57,574 bases of DNA from Hyphomicrobiales bacterium (GCA_900469445.1 UBXM01000043.1:1-57574), one strand, 5' to 3'; numbered from the stretch's first letter, positions 42,099 through 51,516 are shown. Numbers and translations: made by a program. The notes: generated from the letters alone by a model not told the origin.

Positions 42099-42815
42099 TT
42101 ATTCTTCGCGCTGGCCGGTGAAGTTCAGCAGCAGCTGGAAGATGTTGACGAAGTTCAGATAGAGCGACAGTGCGCCGAATACCGCGAGCTTTTGCTGGCT
42201 CTCCTGGTCATGGTTTTCGGCATATTGCTCCTTGATGTTCTGGGTATCGTAGGCGGTCAGGCCGACGAAGACGACGATGCCGATCACCGAGACGGCGAAC
42301 TGAAGTGCGCTCGAACCGAGGAAAATGTTCACGATCGAGGCGATCATCACGCCGATCAGGCCCATGATCAGGAACGAACCCATCTTGGAAAGGTCGCGTT
42401 TCGTCGTGTAGCCGAACAGGCTCATGGCGCCGAACATCGTTGCTGCGATGAAGAAGGTGCGCGCGATGCTTGCTCCGGTAAAGACGAGGAAGACCGATGC
42501 GAGAGACAGGCCCATCACGGCGCTGAAGGCCCAGAAAGTCATTTGTGCCGAGGAGGCGGACATGGCGTGCATGCGGAACGAGAAGAAGAAGACGAAAGCC
42601 AGCGGCGCCAGCATCACCACCCATTTGAGCGGCGAGGAGAAGATCGGCACGTAGAGCGCCGGGGTGGTGCCGACGATGAAGGCAACGAGGCCGGTCATCA
42701 CAAGGCCGAGACCCATATAGTTGTAGACCCTCAGCATATGCTGACGCAGACCTTCGTCAAAGGCAGCCGCCGACGTGTTGCTGATGCCGCCAAAGCGGTT
42801 CTGGTTGGGATACAT
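42099..42815 (-). CDS. Bax inhibitor-1/YccA family membrane protein
   Basis: A 238-aa protein with seven hydrophobic segments and the family ending FVGLTAYDTQNIKEQY followed by LSLYLNFVNIFQLLLNFTG. The bacterial members are calcium-leak or protease-interacting membrane proteins. The ATG at 42815 has AAGGAG at good spacing; an upstream open frame overlaps the anti-sigma gene and was rejected. Confidence 0.9.
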   Translation of the reverse strand: MYPNQNRFGGISNTSAAAFDEGLRQHMLRVYNYMGLGLVMTGLVAFIVGTTPALYVPIFSSPLKWVVMLAPLAFVFFFSFRMHAMSASSAQMTFWAFSAVMGLSLASVFLVFTGASIARTFFIAATMFGAMSLFGYTTKRDLSKMGSFLIMGLIGVMIASIVNIFLGSSALQFAVSVIGIVVFVGLTAYDTQNIKEQYAENHDQESQQKLAVFGALSLYLNFVNIFQLLLNFTGQREE

Positions 42816-42832
42816 GATTGTCTCCTTGACGA

Positions 42833-43594
42833 TCAGTAGAGTGAGTTCTTGAGAGTTTGAGCCTCGTCCGTGAGGTCGGCGTCGGGAGTGCTCGAGATGA
42901 CCGCGTAGGCCACCTCGCCGATTTGCCACCAGGCTGCTTCCGCATCGCTCAGATTGAGGTTCGTGATCGGCTCGACGGCAAAGCTTCCCGGTCTGCCTGC
43001 AAACAGGGAAACCAGAGCCCCTTCGCCCGTGCGTACCGCCGCCTCTATGCTCGGGCCGAATTCCGACGGAAAGACCTGCACATCCACGACCTTCCAGTTC
43101 TCGGGAAGTTCCGGCATGGTAATCGCTGTCGCAGCGCGGATGTCGTCTCGATCATAGGATCTCACCTCGGGCTGGGAATGCATGCCGGCCCGGACCAGCG
43201 ACGTGCGATGTGCCCGAACGGCCTGTTCGACAAAAGCGGGCGGATGCACCGTGGCGTTCACCTCACGTGTGCCGACGGATGTGTTGGCGAACCAGCCAAG
43301 AGACACCAGAATGCCGACAGCCGCGATCTTGCGCAGGGTGTTCCACATCTGGCGATCCGACAGGCTTGCAGAAAGGCGGCGGGCCGCTTCCCGAGTGTCC
43401 GGCCGGAAATGCGGGGCGTCGCCGATCAGCGAGAGCTTCAAGGCGCTGCGTATGCTGAGGTCGGCCATCACCTGGGCCGCTGCCTGCGGGTTCCTGGCCA
43501 GATGCTTTTCGACTTTCAGACGCTCGGCGGGGTCGAGCTGATTGTCGACATAGGCATGAAGGTCTGCATCCATAATGGAAGGGACATCAGTCAT
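42833..43594 (-). CDS. Anti-sigma factor, membrane-anchored
   Basis: A 253-aa protein with an N-terminal zinc-finger-less anti-sigma domain (ADLHAYVDNQLDPAERLKVEKHL), one membrane helix near residues 88-104 (IAAVGILVSLGWFANTSVG) and an extracytoplasmic domain. It overlaps the ECF sigma gene by 8 bp, the usual sigma/anti-sigma pairing. The signal it senses is unknown. Confidence 0.85.
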   Translation of the reverse strand: MTDVPSIMDADLHAYVDNQLDPAERLKVEKHLARNPQAAAQVMADLSIRSALKLSLIGDAPHFRPDTREAARRLSASLSDRQMWNTLRKIAAVGILVSLGWFANTSVGTREVNATVHPPAFVEQAVRAHRTSLVRAGMHSQPEVRSYDRDDIRAATAITMPELPENWKVVDVQVFPSEFGPSIEAAVRTGEGALVSLFAGRPGSFAVEPITNLNLSDAEAAWWQIGEVAYAVISSTPDADLTDEAQTLKNSLY

Positions 43595-44117
43595 TGTTGC
43601 CTCCTACCAGCCTCAGATGGGCCGTCTTGGTCGGATTATTCTCAAAGGCGCGCAGTGTCGTTCTGGCCCGAGAGACACGCGACATCAGCGTGCCGAGCGG
43701 GATGCCGAGCGTGTCTGCCGCCTGCTGATAGGAAAGGTCCTCGACCGCAACGAGATGCAGCGCCTCGCGCTGCTCGACGGGAAGCTGCATGAAGGCTGCG
43801 TGCACCTGTTGCAGATGGACGGCATCCTCCTGCGCTGCGGGATAGATCTGATCGCTGTCCATCGCCGCCGCGTCGTCGCGGATCGTTCGGGACTTGCGAG
43901 ATCTCTGTGTATCCACGTGGGTATTGTGCAGGATGGCGAAAAGCCAGCTGCGAAGGTTGGCGCCTGTCCTGAATGTGGAGCGCCGCTCGTAGGCCTTCAG
44001 CAAAGCATCATGAACGAGGTCTTCGGCATCCGCATTGTTGGCAACAAGCGAGCGCGCATAGCGCTTCAGCGAAGCGAGATGACCAATGACGTCGAAGGGG
44101 CCGTGTTTGCGATCCAT
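43587..44117 (-). CDS. ECF-type RNA polymerase sigma factor
   Basis: A 176-aa sigma factor. Region 2 is NADAEDLVHDALLKAYERR followed by LRSWLFAILHNTHVD; region 4 is LPVEQREALHLVAVEDLSYQQAADTLGIPLGTLMSRVSRAR. I start at ATG 44117; ATG 44150 is also in frame. It is cotranscribed with its anti-sigma partner. Target genes may include the two membrane-linked genes that follow. Confidence 0.9.
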   Translation of the reverse strand: MDRKHGPFDVIGHLASLKRYARSLVANNADAEDLVHDALLKAYERRSTFRTGANLRSWLFAILHNTHVDTQRSRKSRTIRDDAAAMDSDQIYPAAQEDAVHLQQVHAAFMQLPVEQREALHLVAVEDLSYQQAADTLGIPLGTLMSRVSRARTTLRAFENNPTKTAHLRLVGGNND

Positions 44118-44539
44118 ACCTGCATATACGGAGCCACCGTCAATTCTCATCCCGACAAACCGAATATTTTTTGCGACCCGGGCCGGATCCGGCCTGCCGT
44201 TACAAGCGGATGGATGCCGGCTGCCACAAGGATGGAGCCGGATTACGGAGAAACCGAAGGATTTGACGTCGAAAAACTGTGCCGGTCGCCTTCGCTGCCG
44301 GGGGGATCGGAAATGCCGTTGCGCTTAAATCTATGGCTTCCGCTGCGCCGATCCGCTAAGAACGCGCTCGGTCATCGTCAGCCGTTGAACGCTGGAGCCG
44401 AAGGACTGCATTTACCGAAATGCGGTATCTTGTCACACGGGCTCGGTTGACGTACTCCAAACCCGAAGGCCCTGGGCCGTATAACTCGTTCGGTGGTGCT
44501 GCGTTTCAGCGCCAAAAAGCTAATGACGTTGGGACTGTG
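44118..44539. other. 422-bp divergent intergenic region
   Basis: This is the promoter region between the ECF sigma gene and acnB. No gene is supported. A 14-bp palindrome GGCCGGATCCGGCC lies at 44181-44194. TTGACG (44447) and TATAAC (44480) look promoter-like but are 27 bp apart, too far to pair. Confidence 0.4.
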
Positions 44540-47329
44540 ATGAACCTGTACTCGGAATACCTGGCAGAAATTGAAAGCAGAAAAACTCAAGGGCTTGCTC
44601 CCAAGCCGATCGATGATGGCGCGCTGACCGCTGAAATCATCACGCTGATCGAAGATGCCGGTAACCAGCATCGCGCCGATGCGCTGAAATTCTTTATCTA
44701 CAACACGCTGCCGGGCACGACGAGTGCCGCCGGCGTCAAGGCCGCCTTCCTGAAGAAGATCATTCTCGGCGAAACGGTCGTTGCGGAAATCTCGCCGACA
44801 TTTGCGCTCGAACTCCTGTCGCACATGAAGGGTGGTCCTTCGGTCGAAGTGCTGCTCGACATCGCGCTCGGCGATGACGCGGCAATCGCGAAGGAAGCCG
44901 GCGACGTCCTGAAGACCCAGGTCTTCCTTTATGACGCCGACATGTTCCGTCTGCGCGACGCCTACAAGGCCGGCAATGCCGTCGCCAAGGATGTGCTCGA
45001 AAGCTACGCTAAGGCCGAATTCTTCACCAAGCTCCCGGATGTCGACGACGAGATCAAGGTCGTCACCTTCATCGCTGCCGAAGGTGATATCTCGACCGAC
45101 CTTCTGTCGCCAGGCAACCAGGCGCATTCGCGTTCCGACCGCCAGCTGCATGGTCAGTGTATGATCACGCCTGAAGCGCAGGCGGAAATCGTTGCTCTGC
45201 AGCAGCAGCATCCCGACAAGCGGGTGATGATGATCGCCGAAAAGGGCACGATGGGCGTCGGCTCGTCGCGCATGTCCGGCGTCAACAACGTCGCTTTGTG
45301 GACCGGCAAGCAGTCCAGCCCCTATGTGCCCTTCGTCAACTTCGCTCCGGTCGTCGCCGGCACCAACGGCATTTCGCCGATCTTCGCGACCACCGTCGAC
45401 GTGACCGGCGGTATCGGCATCAACCTGAAGAACTGGGTCAAGAAGCTCGACGAGAACGGCAAGCCGATCCTCAACAATGACGGCAACCCGATCCTGGAGC
45501 AGAAGTTCTCGGTCGAAACCGGCACTGTTCTGAAGATCGATGCGAAGAACAAGAAGCTGCGCGACGAAAACGGCGAAGAACTGGTCGATGTCGCTTCCTC
45601 CTTCACGCCCCAGAAGATGGAGTTCATGAAGGCCGGTTCGTCCTACGCCATCGTCTTCGGCAAGAAGCTCCAGACTTTTGCGGCCCAGACGCTGGGCGTC
45701 GAGGCGACGCCGGTTTTTGCTCCGAACAAGGAACTCTCGGTCGAAGGCCAGGGCCTGACGGCTGTCGAGAAGATCTTCAACCGCAATGCTGTCGGCGTGA
45801 CGCCGGGCAAGGTATTGCATGCTGGTTCCGACGTCCGCGTGACGGTCAACATCGTCGGTTCGCAGGATACGACCGGTCTGATGACCGCGCAGGAACTGGA
45901 AGCGATGGCGGCAACCGTCATTTCGCCGCTGGTCGATGGCGCCTATCAGTCGGGCTGCCACACGGCTTCGGTCTGGGACAGGAAGGCTCAGGTCAATATC
46001 CCGAAGCTGATGTCCTTCATGAACAATTTCGGCGTCATCACCGCGCGTGACCCGAAGGGCGTCTACCATTCGATGACCGACGTCATCCACAAGGTGCTGA
46101 ACGACATCACCGTGGACGACTGGGCGATCATCATCGGCGGCGACAGCCATACCCGTATGTCCAAGGGCGTTGCCTTCGGCGCGGACTCCGGCACCGTTGC
46201 ATTGGCGCTTGCCACCGGCGAAGCGACCATGCCGATCCCGCAGTCGGTCAAGGTGACCTTCAAGGGCACGATGCAGCCTTACATGGACTTCCGTGACGTG
46301 GTGCATGCCACCCAGGCGCAGATGCTCAAGCAGCATGGCGACAACGTCTTCCAGGGCCGTATCATCGAAGTGCATATCGGCACGCTGCTGGCCGACCAGG
46401 CCTTCACCTTCACCGACTGGACGGCCGAAATGAAGGCCAAGGCGTCGATCTGTATCTCCGAGGACGCGACGCTGATCGAAAGCCTGGAAATCGCCAAGTC
46501 GCGCATCCAGATCATGATCGACAAGGGCATGGACAACACGGCCCAGACGCTGCAGGGCCTGATCGACAAGGCGGATGCCCGCATCGCGGAAATCCGTTCG
46601 GGTGAAAAGCCGGCTCTGAAGCCCGACGACAACGCCAAGTATTTCGCCGAAGTCGTCGTCGATCTCGACCTCATCGACGAGCCGATGATCGCCGACCCTG
46701 ACGTCAACAATGCCGACGTTTCGCGCCGTTACACCCATGACACGATCCGCCCGGTTTCCTACTACGGCGGCACCAAGAAGGTGGACCTCGGCTTCGTCGG
46801 TTCCTGCATGGTTCACAAGGGCGACATCAAGATCGTTGCCCAGATGCTGAAGAACCTCGAAAAGGCCGAGGGCAAGGTCGAGTTCAAGGCGCCGCTCGTC
46901 GTTGCGGCACCGACCTACAACATCATCGACGAGCTGAAGGCCGAAGGTGACTGGGAAATCCTGCAGAAATATTCGGGCTTCGAATTCGACGATCTGAAGC
47001 CGAAGACGGCCAACCGCACCGAATACGAGAACATTCTCTATCTGGAGCGTCCGGGCTGCAACCTTTGCATGGGCAACCAGGAAAAGGCTGAGAAGGGCGA
47101 TACCGTTCTGGCCACCTCGACCCGCCTGTTCCAGGGCCGCGTCGTTGAAGACACGGCGGAAAAGAAGGGTGAATCGCTGCTCGCTTCCACGCCGCTGGTG
47201 GTGCTGTCGGCGATCCTTGGCCGCACGCCGAGCATCGAGGAATATCGCGTCGCGGTTGAAGGCATCAACCTGACCAAGTTCGCGCCGCCGAAGACGACGC
47301 CGATCGACAGCCGGTCGGTTCATTATTAA
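44540..47329 (+). CDS. acnB: Aconitate hydratase B / 2-methylisocitrate dehydratase, long form
   Basis: A 929-aa AcnB, converting citrate to isocitrate. The [4Fe-4S] ligands are visible in LGFVGSCMVHKG and PGCNLCMGN; substrate-site segments include GGDSHTRMS and SGCHTASVWD. It is about 60 residues longer than E. coli AcnB (865 aa), with an insert around residues 310-365 (DENGKPILNNDGNPILEQ). From memory this long form is typical of Bacteroidota, and the sequence resembles those enzymes more than proteobacterial AcnB. Rhizobia normally use AcnA. The start chosen, MNLYSEYLAEIE, fits the family. Confidence 0.93.
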   Translation: MNLYSEYLAEIESRKTQGLAPKPIDDGALTAEIITLIEDAGNQHRADALKFFIYNTLPGTTSAAGVKAAFLKKIILGETVVAEISPTFALELLSHMKGGPSVEVLLDIALGDDAAIAKEAGDVLKTQVFLYDADMFRLRDAYKAGNAVAKDVLESYAKAEFFTKLPDVDDEIKVVTFIAAEGDISTDLLSPGNQAHSRSDRQLHGQCMITPEAQAEIVALQQQHPDKRVMMIAEKGTMGVGSSRMSGVNNVALWTGKQSSPYVPFVNFAPVVAGTNGISPIFATTVDVTGGIGINLKNWVKKLDENGKPILNNDGNPILEQKFSVETGTVLKIDAKNKKLRDENGEELVDVASSFTPQKMEFMKAGSSYAIVFGKKLQTFAAQTLGVEATPVFAPNKELSVEGQGLTAVEKIFNRNAVGVTPGKVLHAGSDVRVTVNIVGSQDTTGLMTAQELEAMAATVISPLVDGAYQSGCHTASVWDRKAQVNIPKLMSFMNNFGVITARDPKGVYHSMTDVIHKVLNDITVDDWAIIIGGDSHTRMSKGVAFGADSGTVALALATGEATMPIPQSVKVTFKGTMQPYMDFRDVVHATQAQMLKQHGDNVFQGRIIEVHIGTLLADQAFTFTDWTAEMKAKASICISEDATLIESLEIAKSRIQIMIDKGMDNTAQTLQGLIDKADARIAEIRSGEKPALKPDDNAKYFAEVVVDLDLIDEPMIADPDVNNADVSRRYTHDTIRPVSYYGGTKKVDLGFVGSCMVHKGDIKIVAQMLKNLEKAEGKVEFKAPLVVAAPTYNIIDELKAEGDWEILQKYSGFEFDDLKPKTANRTEYENILYLERPGCNLCMGNQEKAEKGDTVLATSTRLFQGRVVEDTAEKKGESLLASTPLVVLSAILGRTPSIEEYRVAVEGINLTKFAPPKTTPIDSRSVHY

Positions 47330-47350
47330 GATTTGAAATCTGTCAAGCTA

Positions 47351-47385
47351 AGGCCCGGGAAGGAAAACCTTCCCGGGCCTTTTTC
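47351..47385 (+). terminator. Intrinsic terminator after acnB
   Basis: AGGCCCGGGAAGG, loop AAAA, CCTTCCCGGGCCT, then TTTTC: a perfect 13-bp stem followed by a T run, 21 bp after the acnB stop. Confidence 0.93.
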
Positions 47386-47445
47386 GTTCAAGGGCATGGT
47401 GTCCGGTGAGGTCGCAAAGTTAGCCGGCTTCCGATCGCGCTGACG

Positions 47446-47805
47446 TCAGCGTTTACCTGCGGCAGCGACAGCCTTTTCGATGCCGCCATCCTGTTCAAGC
47501 TCTTTCACGAGCATGGCGAGTAGACCGGGAAACCGTGCCTCGATATCGTCGCGACGCAGCGAGGAGGCGCGGCGATTTCCGTAATCGATCTGGCTGATCA
47601 GGCCGGCTTCGCGAAGGATCTTGAAATGGTGGGTAAGGGAAGCCTTCGCCACCGGAAAACCGAAGGACGCGCAGTTGCGCTCCATGCCGTCGGGAAGCGT
47701 TGCCAGGATGGCGATTGCCGTGCGGCGAAGCGGGTCTGACAGCGTCGAGAAGACAATGCTGATATCGATCTCGTCGCGCGCTGGCTGGGGAAGCAGTTCT
47801 GGCAT
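47446..47805 (-). CDS. ArsR-family winged-helix repressor
   Basis: A 119-aa regulator with FSTLSDPLRRTAIAILA and the recognition helix region PVAKASLTHHFKILREAGLI. No metal-binding CxC motif is present in the usual helix, so it is more likely a small-molecule or redox sensor than a metal sensor; a single cysteine occurs at ERNCASFGF. It is divergent from an Old Yellow Enzyme gene, with two identical-type operators in the shared region. Confidence 0.88.
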   Translation of the reverse strand: MPELLPQPARDEIDISIVFSTLSDPLRRTAIAILATLPDGMERNCASFGFPVAKASLTHHFKILREAGLISQIDYGNRRASSLRRDDIEARFPGLLAMLVKELEQDGGIEKAVAAAGKR

Positions 47806-47846
47806 AGAGTAAATCTAAGGAAATCGGCATGCGGATGCAAGTGACA

Positions 47847-47866
47847 GGTATGTCTTGACGCATACC
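47847..47866. promoter_or_regulatory. ArsR-regulator operator candidate 1
   Basis: GGTATG-N8-CATACC, with flanking A/T extending the symmetry to 22 bp. It lies 42 bp upstream of the ArsR-type gene. Confidence 0.7.
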
Positions 47867-47879
47867 TATCGGATGCATA

Positions 47880-47899
47880 GGTATGTCTTCAACCATACC
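47880..47899. promoter_or_regulatory. ArsR-regulator operator candidate 2
   Basis: A second GGTATG-N8-CATACC, sharing TCTT in the spacer, 33 bp (about three helical turns) from the first. Confidence 0.7.
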
Positions 47900-48003
47900 A
47901 GCACTTCTATCGGACCTGCGGATATCGGTCGAGTTTACGCGAAGTCGCTGACGTTATGTCGTCGATGAGCGATTTCAAACCTGTCATGTCGAAAGTGAGT
48001 CAA

Positions 48004-49107
48004 ATGCCTCAGCCACAGCTTTTCACGCCGTTCAAGATCCGCAATCTCGAACTCGAGAACCGTATCACCATCGCTCCCATGTGCACCTATTCGGCGGTCG
48101 ATGGCTGCATGACCGACTGGCATCTCATTCATCTGGGGCAGTTGGCGCTCTCCGGAGCCGGACTCTTGACCATCGAGGCAACGGCAGTCGTTCCCGAAGG
48201 CCGGATCAGCTATGCCGATGTCGGATTGTATGACGATGCGACGGAGAAGGCGATGCGCCGGACGCTAGAGAGCATCCGCAAGTGGTCGAACATGCCGATC
48301 GCCGTGCAGCTCGCCCATGCCGGGCGCAAGGCATCCTCCGATCTGCCGTGGCTTGGTGGCGGGCAGCTTCCCGCCGACCACGACAACGGATGGCAGACGG
48401 AAGCACCCTCGGCGGTTCCGTTCAAGTCGACCGATACGGTGCCGACTGAGATGACCCGCGAACGCATGGATGAGATCCGTGACGCGTTTGTGGCGGCTGC
48501 AGTGCGTGCAGCACGCATCGGTATCGATGCCGTGCAGATCCATGCGGCTCACGGCTATCTGCTGCATTCCTTCCTGTCGCCGCTCGCTAACCAGCGGACC
48601 GACGAATATGGTGGAAGCCTGGAAAACCGGATGCGGTTCCCGCTGGAAGTGTTCGACGCGGTGCGGGCTGCATTCCCGGCCGACAAGGTCGTTTCGGTTC
48701 GCGTCTCCGCCACCGACTGGTACGATGGCGGCTGGAACCTGGAAGAGACGATCGAATTCGCCAAGGCACTCGATCTGCGCGGTTGCGATGCGATCAACGT
48801 CTCGACAGGCGGGCTGCATATCGACCAGAAAATCCCCGTTTCACCGAGCTATCAGGTGCCGTTCGCGCGTGCGGTCAAGGCAGCCGTGAAGATGCCGGTA
48901 GTTGCCGTCGGACTGATCACCGAACCGTCCCAGGCGGAAGCGATCGTTGCGACGGGCGATGCGGATGTCATCGGTCTGGCCCGCACGATCCTCTACGATC
49001 CGCGCTGGCCCTGGCATGCCGCGGCGGTTCTGGGCGGCGAAGTATCCGCCGCGCCGCAATATCACCGCAGCCAGCCATCGACGTTGAAGTCGCTGTTCAA
49101 GGCGTAA
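48004..49107 (+). CDS. Old Yellow Enzyme-family NADH:flavin oxidoreductase
   Basis: A 367-aa FMN-dependent ene-reductase of the YqjM/XenA class. Characteristic pieces are RITIAPMCTYSA near residue 22, AVQLAHAGRKAS near 100, the catalytic-region IHAAHGYLLHSFLSPLANQRTDEYGGS near 180 and NVSTGGLH. These enzymes reduce activated C=C bonds of enones, quinones and nitro compounds. I start at ATG 48004; in-frame ATGs at 47956 and 47965 are possible. The ArsR regulator probably releases it when an electrophile is sensed. Confidence 0.88.
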   Translation: MPQPQLFTPFKIRNLELENRITIAPMCTYSAVDGCMTDWHLIHLGQLALSGAGLLTIEATAVVPEGRISYADVGLYDDATEKAMRRTLESIRKWSNMPIAVQLAHAGRKASSDLPWLGGGQLPADHDNGWQTEAPSAVPFKSTDTVPTEMTRERMDEIRDAFVAAAVRAARIGIDAVQIHAAHGYLLHSFLSPLANQRTDEYGGSLENRMRFPLEVFDAVRAAFPADKVVSVRVSATDWYDGGWNLEETIEFAKALDLRGCDAINVSTGGLHIDQKIPVSPSYQVPFARAVKAAVKMPVVAVGLITEPSQAEAIVATGDADVIGLARTILYDPRWPWHAAAVLGGEVSAAPQYHRSQPSTLKSLFKA

Positions 49108-49108
49108 G

Positions 49109-49149
49109 GAAAAAATGAGGCGAGGGGCCTGATGCCAGGTCCCTCGCCT
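49109..49149 (-). terminator. Intrinsic terminator after ybdD
   Basis: AGGCGAGGGACCT, loop GGCATC, AGGCCCCTCGCCT on the minus strand, followed by CATTTTTTCC. A 13-bp stem with one G-T pair and a T run ends the cstA-ybdD transcript; it may also stop transcription from the opposite side. Confidence 0.85.
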
Positions 49150-49209
49150 TCAAGTATTGCTACCAAAGCGCGCCCCGATGAAAGGGCGCACACTGTGCAG
49201 GACGTCCGC

Positions 49210-49446
49210 TCAGCAGCAGACGAAGCCACCCTTTCCGCCACCGCCGAACTTTGCGTTCTGGCGATCACGGAAGAATTCCTCGTATGTCATGACCGGCTTG
49301 TCCGGGTGGGTGGTGCGAACATGCGCCACGTAGGTATCGTAGTTCGGCATTCCGACCATCAATCTTGCGCCATCGCAAAGGCAGCGCCCGATATCGGAGA
49401 GACGACCTTTCAATACGGTCCCGGACTTTCCTGTTAGAATACTCAA
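49210..49446 (-). CDS. ybdD: YbdD/YjiX family protein (DUF466)
   Basis: A 78-aa protein with GMPNYDTYVAHVRTTHPDKPVMTYEEFFRDRQ, the whole core of the YbdD family, and a C-terminal GGKGGFVCC. These small proteins always accompany CstA/BtsT pyruvate or peptide transporters and are thought to assist them. It follows cstA by 3 bp. Confidence 0.92.
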   Translation of the reverse strand: MSILTGKSGTVLKGRLSDIGRCLCDGARLMVGMPNYDTYVAHVRTTHPDKPVMTYEEFFRDRQNAKFGGGGKGGFVCC

Positions 49447-49449
49447 GAT

Positions 49450-51516
49450 CTATTCTCCCGGAGCTGGTGTGGCGAGGGTGCTGTCGGGCGCTTCGCGCGC
49501 GGTCCAATCCGGATTGCGCAGCGCCTTGATGCAGGAATTGATGCCGAAGCCGACGATCGAGACCACGACGACGACGAAGATGATCGTCAACCCGGTATTG
49601 ATGTAGTTGTTCTGCACGATCTGCTGCATCTGGGCTTCCGTCAGCGGACCGGATGTGTCTCCGCTCGCGATGCGATCGGAAAACTGCCGGGCAGCGGCGA
49701 CGAAGCCGACCTTCACATCGGTCGAGAAGATCTTCTGCAGGCCTGCCGTCAGCGTGCAAAGCACCAGCCAGCTTGCCGGCAGGATGGTGATCCAGGCATA
49801 ACGCTGCCGCTTCATCTTGAAGAGCACAACGGTTGCCAGCGTCAGTGCCACGGCGGCGAGCATCTGGTTGGAGATGCCGAAAAGCGGCCACAGCGTGTTG
49901 ATGCCGCCGAGCGGATCGGTGACCCCCTGATGCAGAAGTGTTCCCCATGCGGTAACGCAAAGCGCCGTGGCAATGATGCTCGGCACCCATGACGACGTGG
50001 TGCGGAAGCTCGGGGCAACCAGCCCGATCAGATCCTGAAGCATGAAGCGGCCGGCGCGCGTTCCCGCGTCGATGGCAGTCAGGATGAACAGGGCTTCGAA
50101 CAGGATGGCGAAGTGATACCAGAAGGCCATCATCGACCGGTCGCCGAAGACGCTCGAAATTATCTGCGCCATGCCGACGGCGAGTGTCGGTGCGCCCCCG
50201 GCGCGCGAGATGATCGAGGCTTCCCCGACATCCGATGCCACCTGGGATATCGTCTCGGGCGTGATGGCAAAGCCCATTGCCGTCACCGCGGCTGCCGCAC
50301 TTTCCGGCGTGGTGCCGATCACGGCGGCGGGGCTGTTCATGACGAAATAGACGCCCGGATCGAGCACGGCAGCGGAAACCAGCGCCATGATGGCGACGAA
50401 GGATTCCATCAGCATGCCGCCGTAACCGATGAAGCGTGCATTGGTCTCATTGTCGATCATCTTCGGCGTCGTGCCCGACGAGATGAGCGCGTGGAAACCG
50501 GACACGGCACCGCAGGCGATGGTGATGAACAGGAACGGGAAAAGCCCGCCCGACCATACCGGCCCGCTGCCGTCGACGAACTTGGTGACGGCGGGCAGGT
50601 GCAGTTGCGGCGCAAGGATGAAGATCGACAGCGCCAGGGCCGCGATCGTGCCGATCTTCAGGAAGGTCGACAGATAGTCGCGCGGTGCAAGCAGCAGCCA
50701 GACGGGCAGCACCGAGGCGACGAAACCATAACCGACGAGAGCCCAGACGAGCTGGGTGCCGGTATAGTCGAAGAACGGTGCCCATGTCGGGCTGGCTGCA
50801 ACATCCTGGCCGTAGATGATGGCCAGCAGCAGCAGGATGAAGCCGATCACGGAAACCTCGCCGATACGGCCCGGCCGGATATAACGGCTATAAACGCCCA
50901 TCAGCATGGCGATCGGAATGGTGGCGGCGACCGTGAACGTGCCCCAGGGGCTGTGTGTCAGAGCCTTCACGACGATCATTGCCATGACGGCGAGGATGAT
51001 GATCATGATCATGAATGTGCCGAAGAGGGCGATGACGCCGGGGATGGCGCCAAGCTCGGACCGGATAAGCTCACCGATCGAACGGCCGTCGCGGCGCATC
51101 GAGACGAACAGGATCATGAAATCCTGTACCGCACCGGCCAAAACGACGCCGAAGATGATCCACAACGTGCCGGGCAGGTAGCCCATCTGCGCCGCAAGCA
51201 CGGGGCCGACCAGCGGGCCAGCGCCGGCGATCGCCGCAAAATGGTGACCGAAAAGCACGTATCGGTCCGTCGGCACGAAATCGAGGCCGTTGTTCAGGCG
51301 AACGGCCGGTGTCGAGCGTCTCGGATCGAGGCGCATCGCATGTTCGGCGATATAGAGACTGTAATAACGGTAAGCGACCAGATAGATGCTGATGGCGGCC
51401 ACAACGATCCAGAGCGCATTGACCGGCTCGCCCCGTTGCGTGGCCAGGACGGCGAGGCATAACGCGCCGACGACACCCAGCACGGCCCATGGACCGTGCA
51501 TTCTCAAAACAGACAT
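49450..51516 (-). CDS. cstA: Carbon starvation protein CstA-type transporter
   Basis: A 688-aa membrane protein with about 16-18 hydrophobic segments. The conserved N-terminal portion includes RYYSLYIAEHAMRLDPRRSTPA, GHHFAAIAGAGPLVGPVLAAQMGY and FHALISSGTTPKMI. CstA-type proteins import pyruvate or peptides under carbon limitation. ATG 51516 has AAGGAGG upstream; a longer open frame begins earlier but lacks support. It forms a two-gene operon with ybdD. Confidence 0.92.
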   Translation of the reverse strand: MSVLRMHGPWAVLGVVGALCLAVLATQRGEPVNALWIVVAAISIYLVAYRYYSLYIAEHAMRLDPRRSTPAVRLNNGLDFVPTDRYVLFGHHFAAIAGAGPLVGPVLAAQMGYLPGTLWIIFGVVLAGAVQDFMILFVSMRRDGRSIGELIRSELGAIPGVIALFGTFMIMIIILAVMAMIVVKALTHSPWGTFTVAATIPIAMLMGVYSRYIRPGRIGEVSVIGFILLLLAIIYGQDVAASPTWAPFFDYTGTQLVWALVGYGFVASVLPVWLLLAPRDYLSTFLKIGTIAALALSIFILAPQLHLPAVTKFVDGSGPVWSGGLFPFLFITIACGAVSGFHALISSGTTPKMIDNETNARFIGYGGMLMESFVAIMALVSAAVLDPGVYFVMNSPAAVIGTTPESAAAAVTAMGFAITPETISQVASDVGEASIISRAGGAPTLAVGMAQIISSVFGDRSMMAFWYHFAILFEALFILTAIDAGTRAGRFMLQDLIGLVAPSFRTTSSWVPSIIATALCVTAWGTLLHQGVTDPLGGINTLWPLFGISNQMLAAVALTLATVVLFKMKRQRYAWITILPASWLVLCTLTAGLQKIFSTDVKVGFVAAARQFSDRIASGDTSGPLTEAQMQQIVQNNYINTGLTIIFVVVVVSIVGFGINSCIKALRNPDWTAREAPDSTLATPAPGE

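Noticed and set aside
44447..44485. TTGACG/TATAAC promoter for acnB
   Set aside because: The hexamers are separated by 27 bp, far outside the usual 16-18 bp.
44378..47323. 981-codon open frame antisense to acnB
   Set aside because: It mirrors acnB codon by codon, its translation is rich in Arg/Asp/His with no recognisable domain, and acnB is an unmistakable gene with a terminator. Long antisense frames are expected in GC-rich DNA.
50113..51462. 449-codon plus-strand frame inside cstA
   Set aside because: The translation is low-complexity, rich in Arg, Asp and His, and matches no family; cstA on the other strand is well supported.
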